Source: an uncultured Ruminococcus sp.
Lineage (GTDB): Bacteria > Bacillota > Clostridia > Oscillospirales > Acutalibacteraceae
Length of the DNA stretch: 64,000 nt
Direction of reading: 5' to 3'
Assembly (NCBI GenBank): GCA_902774325.1
Contig: CACYIC010000002.1
Span: 1-64,000, forward strand
Below the pieces are notes generated by a model. The model saw only the letters and a list, made by a program, of their open reading frames with translations, did not search any database and had not been told where the DNA came from. A program made the position numbers and the translations under genes. Position 1 is the stretch's first letter, and every line of letters begins with the position of its first letter. This document shows positions 58,981-64,000 of this stretch, piece by piece.

Positions 58981-59007
58981 CATATTGTTATTGTGAGGTG
59001 TTGATAA

Positions 59008-61092
59008 ATGAAGCTTATTAAGACGTTTGCTTCGGTCGCCCTGGCGGCGGTGATCGCCGTTTCTGTCTGCACCGTTCCCGCTTCGGCGAAATCGGTAGGC
59101 GGCGCGCCCGTTATGCTCTCAGCCGAGGGCTTTTCGACGCGCTTCGCGCTCGCCGGCGGTTCATCACTGACGCTCGGCGGAGTCCCGGATGTTGACAGCC
59201 TGACCGCTGCCTACGGGAATTATTCCGTTTTGCACGGCGGCAAAGAGGTGATGAACGTGAGCGGCGCGGGAGCTTCGGGCTCCGAGGTCGGCGCCGACGA
59301 TGAGGGCTTTCAATACAGCAGCGTGGAATTTATGATCAACTATACCCGAAACTGCTATATGACCGGACTAAAAAGCAATAATATAAAGATCCTGCAGAAC
59401 AAGATACTCGAGTTCTACCGTTACGGCGAACCTATAACGATGGAGCATACCGGCTTTATCGACGCCGAAAAAACCAAGGCGGAGGACGGCGACGACGATC
59501 TCTGCTGGGCGGCGATGGCGTCGAATATGCTGACCTACGCCGGCTGGGCGCCGTCAAACAAGCCTGCTTATACCGATACTCTTTTTGACGGCTTTGTTGA
59601 TGATTTTGAAAACGGCGGGATGCTCAGCGATACGGGTCTGTGCTGGTACATCAACGGGGTTCTCGGTTCAAATCACACGTTTTTTGAGCAGGAGGGCGCC
59701 GCCAAGCCCAAACACGACGGCTTGAACAGATTTCCGGATTATCCCCACGATATGCAGATCGAGACGGGTGAGTTCGGCGTGAAGCCTGCCGCCGAAAATA
59801 TGAAGAAGATCACCCGTGCTCTGCGCGACGGCTGCGCCGTAGGTCTGGGTCTTGCCATAACAAAGGGCACCAACCGTAACTATTACTTAGGAGGGCACGC
59901 CGTTACATGCATGGGATATGTTGAAAACATCACCCTGTCCGAGGACGACCCCGCCCGCTACGAGGCGATTATTATTGCCGACTCCGATTCGTACATGACC
60001 GACAATCGTTCCGACGCGCCGAATCAGTACAGCTCCTACAGGCTTGATCTTCGCAACAGCTTTATCGGATACACCTACGAGCTGAAGGGTCTTATTCACG
60101 CAATGGCTTCGATGGTCGCCGATTATGTTATTCTCAAGCCGTTTTCACAGGCTGTCATCGAGACCGACCCGGACGCGACAAGGGACAAAAAGAATACCTG
60201 CGATCTGTGCGCCTGGAAGCTTATTGCGGAAAACCGCGACGCTCCGCTTTCGGAACAGCTCCGCGTCGGCGCGGAGGCGGATATTTGGCTGAATCCGCTT
60301 ATCGCTAATTCGGGAGATATCGCCTTTGAGGGCGACGTCACTTATGACCTGACGATCACAAACGGATCGGGCGCCCTCGTCCATCAGAGCAGGAACACCG
60401 CGAAATACAAGCTCGACGATTATATCGGTGATATCGGCGATAAGTCCGTCTATATCGGCGCTCTGCCCGAGGGAGAGTACACCGTCGAGCTGAAAATAAA
60501 CCCCGAAAAGAAGCTTAGGGAGGCTTACTATGTCAACAACAGCATGAGCTGTAAGCTCCGGGTGGATTCCTACAGCTTTGATATTTCCTCGCTCGGCTTC
60601 GAGGCAAGGCTCGACAGGAGCGAGCCCGCCAAGCCGAAGGCTGTATTTGAATACTCCGGCGCCGACCGGCTTTCCGGAGAAATAACGGAGGTGAGCCTGT
60701 ACGCGGGCAGGAGATCGCCCGACGGCTCGACGGAATGGACGGAAATAAAATTCACTCCCGCCGAAAACGGCTTGCCCGCCTATTCGGAGAATCTGCCCGA
60801 AAAAGGAGAAGGACTGCTTCAGTTCTGCCTCGGCTTCAAATGCGGCGACGACCCGACGGCGTGGGTTTATTCGGTCGTTTACAACGACGGCAGGAGCACG
60901 CGGGGGGATATCAACCTCGACGGCGCGATCAATATCGACGACGCGACCCTCGCTCAGAAATACACGGCGAGGCTGATCGGGCTGGAAACCGGCGCAAAGC
61001 AGAACGCCGACGCGAACCGCGACGGAAAAATTGACATAAACGACGCCACCTGCATCCAGAAGCACACGGCGAGGCTGATCGTCATTGAATAA
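59008..61092 (+). CDS. Secreted IdeS/Mac-like (C66-type) cysteine peptidase with dockerin
   Basis: 694 residues. Signal peptide (about 1-27); papain-like catalytic domain (about 95-385) with DDDLCWAAMASNML (Cys166), GGHAVTCMGY (His297) and ADSDS (Asp325, Asp327). These match the streptococcal IdeS motifs DDLLCGAATAGNML, NHVINLWG and TDSDS in order and spacing. Two beta-sandwich regions follow (about 400-620; FEGDVTYDLTITNG, IGALPEGEYTVEL), then a type I dockerin (about 628-694) with calcium loops DINLDGAINIDD and DANRDGKIDIND. IdeS cleaves IgG hinges; the substrate here is unknown. The dockerin implies attachment to a cohesin scaffold. Followed after 86 bases by the M4-like gene. Confidence 0.85.
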   Translation: MKLIKTFASVALAAVIAVSVCTVPASAKSVGGAPVMLSAEGFSTRFALAGGSSLTLGGVPDVDSLTAAYGNYSVLHGGKEVMNVSGAGASGSEVGADDEGFQYSSVEFMINYTRNCYMTGLKSNNIKILQNKILEFYRYGEPITMEHTGFIDAEKTKAEDGDDDLCWAAMASNMLTYAGWAPSNKPAYTDTLFDGFVDDFENGGMLSDTGLCWYINGVLGSNHTFFEQEGAAKPKHDGLNRFPDYPHDMQIETGEFGVKPAAENMKKITRALRDGCAVGLGLAITKGTNRNYYLGGHAVTCMGYVENITLSEDDPARYEAIIIADSDSYMTDNRSDAPNQYSSYRLDLRNSFIGYTYELKGLIHAMASMVADYVILKPFSQAVIETDPDATRDKKNTCDLCAWKLIAENRDAPLSEQLRVGAEADIWLNPLIANSGDIAFEGDVTYDLTITNGSGALVHQSRNTAKYKLDDYIGDIGDKSVYIGALPEGEYTVELKINPEKKLREAYYVNNSMSCKLRVDSYSFDISSLGFEARLDRSEPAKPKAVFEYSGADRLSGEITEVSLYAGRRSPDGSTEWTEIKFTPAENGLPAYSENLPEKGEGLLQFCLGFKCGDDPTAWVYSVVYNDGRSTRGDINLDGAINIDDATLAQKYTARLIGLETGAKQNADANRDGKIDINDATCIQKHTARLIVIE

Positions 61093-61178
61093 ACCTGTCC
61101 GAAGCGGAAGCCGGACGAAATCGGCGCCGCCTAAGGGATGGGGAGCGCGGGCTTTGCGCGGAAACGGAGATCCTTGAT

Positions 61179-62603
61179 ATGAAAAACAGAAAAAAGATTA
61201 TTGTTATCGTTCTCCTCGCTGCGGCGTGCGTCCTTGCTGTCTCGGCGATAACGGCGGTAAGGTTTTTTACGAATAATCAAAACGTCCGGCGCGCGAATCC
61301 GAAGGGTCGGATCGAAATGTACTCGGACAAGAACTATTTGTACTACAGCGAGGGCTTTGCCGATATAAAAATCGTGGATGAGGACAGCGCTTCCAAAGCG
61401 GTTTTCGATATCGAGTGCGCCGCCTTGGGAAGAATGAGCCTTGAAAACGATCTCAAGCTCGAAGGCTCGGAGGAGGTCGACGGAAAAACGATATATCGCG
61501 CCCGCCAATATTACAGGAACGTCCCTGTTTTCGGACGGGGAGCCTCGCTGCTGGTCGATAAGGACGGAAACGTTCTGAGCATGACGACCAACGCGGAAAA
61601 CTTCCGTCTGCCGGGCTTCAGCTCTGAGCCGATCCCTTTTGACAGTGAAAAGGCGGAGGAGCGGCTGCTCCGTGAAATCAAAAACAGCGCGGAGTTTTCC
61701 GACAAGGCGGAGATCAAAAAAATCGGCGGCGCCAAAAGATGCGTTTATTCCTTCCCGGGAGCGGACAGGACCTATGCCTATCGATTTGATGTTATCGTTG
61801 CCGACGGCGGCGCGGAGTACGACCGCGCGGCGATCGTCAGCGAGAAGAGCTGCGACGTCTTGTATCTGGCTCCCGCAGCGGAAAAGTATCGAAACGCCGA
61901 CGGTGAGCGCTTCATGTCGGAGAGCATAAACGAGGGGCTCGAAAGGATATATGAGCTTCATGCGCACGGTCAGGCTTCCGACGACAGCGCGGACGCCACG
62001 GGTACGGGCGAGGCGGCGGACATGAGCTCCTACAGCTATGAGGAAGGGAGCGAAATCAAAAACGCCGCGATTCTTGAGCGCTGCGTCAGCCTGATGTATA
62101 ACGGAATAAACGGAAACGACGCGAAAAGGCTCGACCCGGCTATGATCGCCGGGATAACGGATAAGGCGCTGCGGTTAATGCAGTTCGACGCGACCTTTGA
62201 GCAGTTCGCGCAGGCGTTTTATGCCTCGGCGCGAAATACTGACGGAATGACGTCTGAGCAGAAGGCTTGCGTTGCCGAGGCGTTTGAAACGGTTGGTCTT
62301 TCAGGCTCAGGGCTTGCCGAAATGGTCGCCTATGAAGCTCCTCTTATCGTGAACGGAAAAGACGGAAAGCCCGTCCGGGATTGTCATATCGAGATCGGAG
62401 ATCTGTCAACGGAGAAAACGATCGTAAAAGAGGATATCGGCGGCGCCGACGGATATCAGCTCAGTTTGAATTCCGGACATTACGAGATACTTGTTTCGGA
62501 CAATACAAAAAACAGCGGAACCGTCGTTTCCAAGAGGATATATATGTCTCCGAGCTTGGAATACATAAAAAAGCCGAGCGTAGTTATCGGGACGGATTTC
62601 TGA
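61179..62603 (+). CDS. M4 metallopeptidase-like protein lacking the catalytic domain
   Basis: 474 residues. One N-terminal membrane segment (about 6-28); an FTP propeptide-like domain (about 60-145, YRNVPVFGRGASLLVDKDGNV in pieces); a PepSY-like domain (about 150-235); a short Asp/Ser/Ala-rich spacer; a helical region (about 285-375: GSEIKNAAILERCVSLM, FAQAFYASARNT, VAEAFETVGL) that matches the C-terminal domain of thermolysin-type peptidases; and a carboxypeptidase-regulatory-like beta domain (about 385-450). The roughly 150 residues that should carry HExxH and the Glu zinc ligand are absent; only YELHAHGQAS stands there. So it cannot be an active M4 enzyme, and may be an inhibitor, chaperone or pseudoprotease. 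GGAGA precedes the ATG. Confidence 0.75.
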   Translation: MKNRKKIIVIVLLAAACVLAVSAITAVRFFTNNQNVRRANPKGRIEMYSDKNYLYYSEGFADIKIVDEDSASKAVFDIECAALGRMSLENDLKLEGSEEVDGKTIYRARQYYRNVPVFGRGASLLVDKDGNVLSMTTNAENFRLPGFSSEPIPFDSEKAEERLLREIKNSAEFSDKAEIKKIGGAKRCVYSFPGADRTYAYRFDVIVADGGAEYDRAAIVSEKSCDVLYLAPAAEKYRNADGERFMSESINEGLERIYELHAHGQASDDSADATGTGEAADMSSYSYEEGSEIKNAAILERCVSLMYNGINGNDAKRLDPAMIAGITDKALRLMQFDATFEQFAQAFYASARNTDGMTSEQKACVAEAFETVGLSGSGLAEMVAYEAPLIVNGKDGKPVRDCHIEIGDLSTEKTIVKEDIGGADGYQLSLNSGHYEILVSDNTKNSGTVVSKRIYMSPSLEYIKKPSVVIGTDF

Positions 62604-62685
62604 TCTCCAACGGCTCCCGACAAAATCAAGCCGAGGCTTTTATCGGGCGAAAAACGCGCGTATTCGGCAGACGAAAAAGCAATAA

Positions 62686-62729
62686 ACCGACCCGCGGCAG
62701 GGACTTCCCCGGCGGGTCGGTCATTTTTT
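62686..62729 (+). terminator. Intrinsic terminator
   Basis: ACCGACCCGC (62686-62695) pairs with GCGGGTCGGT (62712-62721), followed by CATTTTTTGG. Confidence 0.85.
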
Positions 62730-62825
62730 GGTAAAAAGACTTGTTTTGACATTTACACCTCTTTCAAAGTGCATTTAGTTATTATCCGCATTATCTTCTT
62801 GTTGTTATTATTACAAAATTTTTAT

Positions 62826-62854
62826 TTGCTTTTTATAGCCGCAGGCTTTATACT
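62826..62854 (+). promoter_or_regulatory. Sigma-A promoter
   Basis: TTGCTT (62826-62831), 17-base spacer, TATACT (62849-62854), 30 bases before the following gene. Confidence 0.6.
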
Positions 62855-62884
62855 ATACTCATAGAAAATGACGAGGGTGACACA

Positions 62885-63742
62885 GTGAAAGACTTAGTGT
62901 GGATAATAATGCTCGTTGTAATGCTGCTTGTCGCTGTAATGACTACGATAATGAGCCAAAACAGCGAAAAAAAGGCGCCTGCGGTGAAAAAGCAGAGGGC
63001 GCGTAACAACAGCAAAACGGATCCGGAGATGATTAGTGAGAGAGATATCTCCGAAAGCCGTTCTGCGGAGCCCGACGAGTGGAAGCTTTGGCTCGCGATG
63101 GACGAGCAGCAAAAGGACAAGGAGCCATTCGAGTCGGCGCTTATAGCGGCAAAGGATGAGTCGGAAGTGAATTCCGACGTTTTTGTGTTGTCCGGCTCAT
63201 TCAAGCGCAGGGTCGGGACGAGGATGTATATACGGCGCAGCGGCGACAGCTTTGAGCTGGTGTCGGAATACTGCTATTTGAATCCGAGCGATGTTTACAG
63301 CGCAAGCCAGATCATCCCGAACAGGATAATCAACGAGTACAGCCTCACGGGATTCATGGTGTGGATGGATTCGCTCAAGCTGTACTGCTTCCACAATCCC
63401 GTGAACGTCGCGATCAAGAGCAGATATCTGAAATTTCTCGACTGCTGCGGCGTGGAGCCTCCTAAATGGCATAAGATCGATCTGTTCGAGAGTTTTAAGT
63501 ATTCGGACGTCAGGCAGGGCACGCCGATGAACGTCGTCAGGAGCGTGGTATCCATTGACCTTGATACGGGTGAGCTGACGGAGGAAAGATATACGAAGGA
63601 TCTGATCAACGAGAAAAGAAGCGCGGCGGTTTTCAAGGTTTCATACGAAAGGCTGAAAAGAATGATAAATGAGTCGGATGATCCCGACGCGAAAAAATAT
63701 CTCGGCATGACAGAGGAAAACCGAGAGCTTTATTTTGACTGA
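62885..63742 (+). CDS. Hypothetical membrane-anchored protein
   Basis: 285 residues from GTG at 62885 with GAGGGTGA upstream. One membrane segment at the very start (about 4-24), then a charged linker (KKQRARNNSKTD) and a soluble domain from about 60 with VFVLSGSFKRRVGTRMYIRR, SLTGFMVWMDSLKLYCFHNPVNV and FLDCCGVEPPKWHK in pieces. No family recognised. The Trp/Tyr/Cys-rich middle and the single anchor suggest a domain at the membrane, but the side cannot be decided. Stand-alone. Confidence 0.65.
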   Translation: MKDLVWIIMLVVMLLVAVMTTIMSQNSEKKAPAVKKQRARNNSKTDPEMISERDISESRSAEPDEWKLWLAMDEQQKDKEPFESALIAAKDESEVNSDVFVLSGSFKRRVGTRMYIRRSGDSFELVSEYCYLNPSDVYSASQIIPNRIINEYSLTGFMVWMDSLKLYCFHNPVNVAIKSRYLKFLDCCGVEPPKWHKIDLFESFKYSDVRQGTPMNVVRSVVSIDLDTGELTEERYTKDLINEKRSAAVFKVSYERLKRMINESDDPDAKKYLGMTEENRELYFD

Positions 63743-63866
63743 CAGGCGTTTTTTCTCCGTGAGCAAATAACAGTTTTGTGATTATTCTTTAAATGACTTT
63801 ATCGGTCCGTTTTTTGTGGTAGAATATTTCCTGTTCACAGCGATAATTTGAACAGGAGGTTTTGAA

Positions 63867-64000
63867 ATGGAGAACAAAAAGACCTGCGCAGACTGCGTTA
63901 ATCTCGGACGCGCGGTTTACTGTATGCAGTGCAAAAGGCTCAGAAAGGGCTATAAGGATATGTTCGTGGATCAGGCTCCCGCAAAGGCGTCCGTCCCCGC
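63867..64000 (+). CDS. Cys-rich small protein, cut by the window end
   Basis: ATG at 63867 follows CAGGAGG at 7 bases. The 44 residues visible begin MENKKTCADCVNLGRAVYCMQC, with C-x2-C pairs at 7-10 and 19-22 that look like a small zinc ribbon, followed by a basic stretch KRLRKGYKD. The end lies outside the window. Confidence 0.65.
   Translation, partial: MENKKTCADCVNLGRAVYCMQCKRLRKGYKDMFVDQAPAKASVP

Noticed and set aside
1..64000. tRNA, rRNA, phage or complete insertion sequence
   Set aside because: No cloverleaf, rRNA segment, integrase, transposase or phage structural gene was recognised on either strand. A tRNA scan would settle the tRNA point.

Overview
The window reads as chromosome of a spore-forming, low-to-mid GC Clostridia bacterium of the Ruminococcaceae/Oscillospiraceae type. 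The evidence is type I dockerins on secreted proteins, SpoIIID and CotF-like coat genes, Firmicutes-style sigma-A promoters and AGGAGG ribosome sites, a FakA/FakB/PlsY lipid cluster and a sortase pilus locus. Species cannot be named from sequence alone. No rRNA, tRNA, CRISPR array, phage or complete insertion sequence was seen. Short palindromic repeats of MITE/REP type are frequent between genes.

Layout. 1-3.5 kb: plsY, a DegV/FakB protein and a FakA-like kinase (minus strand), a coherent route from fatty acid to acyl-phosphate to lysophosphatidate. 3.9-11.3 kb: a PASTA/YARHG membrane protein, secA, a class B penicillin-binding protein and an FHA-FtsW/RodA fusion. 11.3-15.6 kb: a strong promoter with a long leader, a secreted protein with two duplicated carbohydrate-binding-like domain pairs, an unlisted 44-residue peptide and a SleB-like wall hydrolase. 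15.6-24.2 kb: a nested MITE, regulators (AraC, WYL), an AEC transporter, small hypothetical proteins, citrate synthase and a flavin reductase-like protein.

24.2-33.1 kb: an eight-gene arginine cluster, argG-H-C-J-B-GNAT-D-F, preceded by several candidate ArgR boxes. With a bifunctional ArgJ it covers glutamate to arginine by the acetyl-cycle except for carbamoyl phosphate supply. 33.3-40.3 kb: hypothetical membrane proteins, a dense array of hairpins, a C39-like peptidase, mgtE with a structured leader, spoIIID behind a terminator that contains its ribosome site, and a DegT-type aminotransferase.

40.4-48.2 kb: two paralogous secreted beta-helix/fibronectin-III-like proteins, one with a dockerin and one without, flank a PadR-DUF1700-DUF4097 operon. 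48.4-49.1 kb: three very small genes, including a CotF pair. 49.3-56.4 kb: a sortase-dependent pilus locus (fibro-slime-domain tip candidate, LPQTG major pilin, class C sortase, second divergent sortase). 56.4-58.8 kb: flavodoxin, CobW-type GTPase, DUF4230 protein.

59.0-62.6 kb holds the most striking pair: a secreted cysteine peptidase with IdeS/Mac (C66)-like active-site motifs and a C-terminal dockerin, followed by a membrane-anchored protein that keeps the propeptide and C-terminal domain of an M4 metallopeptidase but has lost the catalytic HExxH region. The window ends in a hypothetical protein and a truncated Cys-rich small gene.
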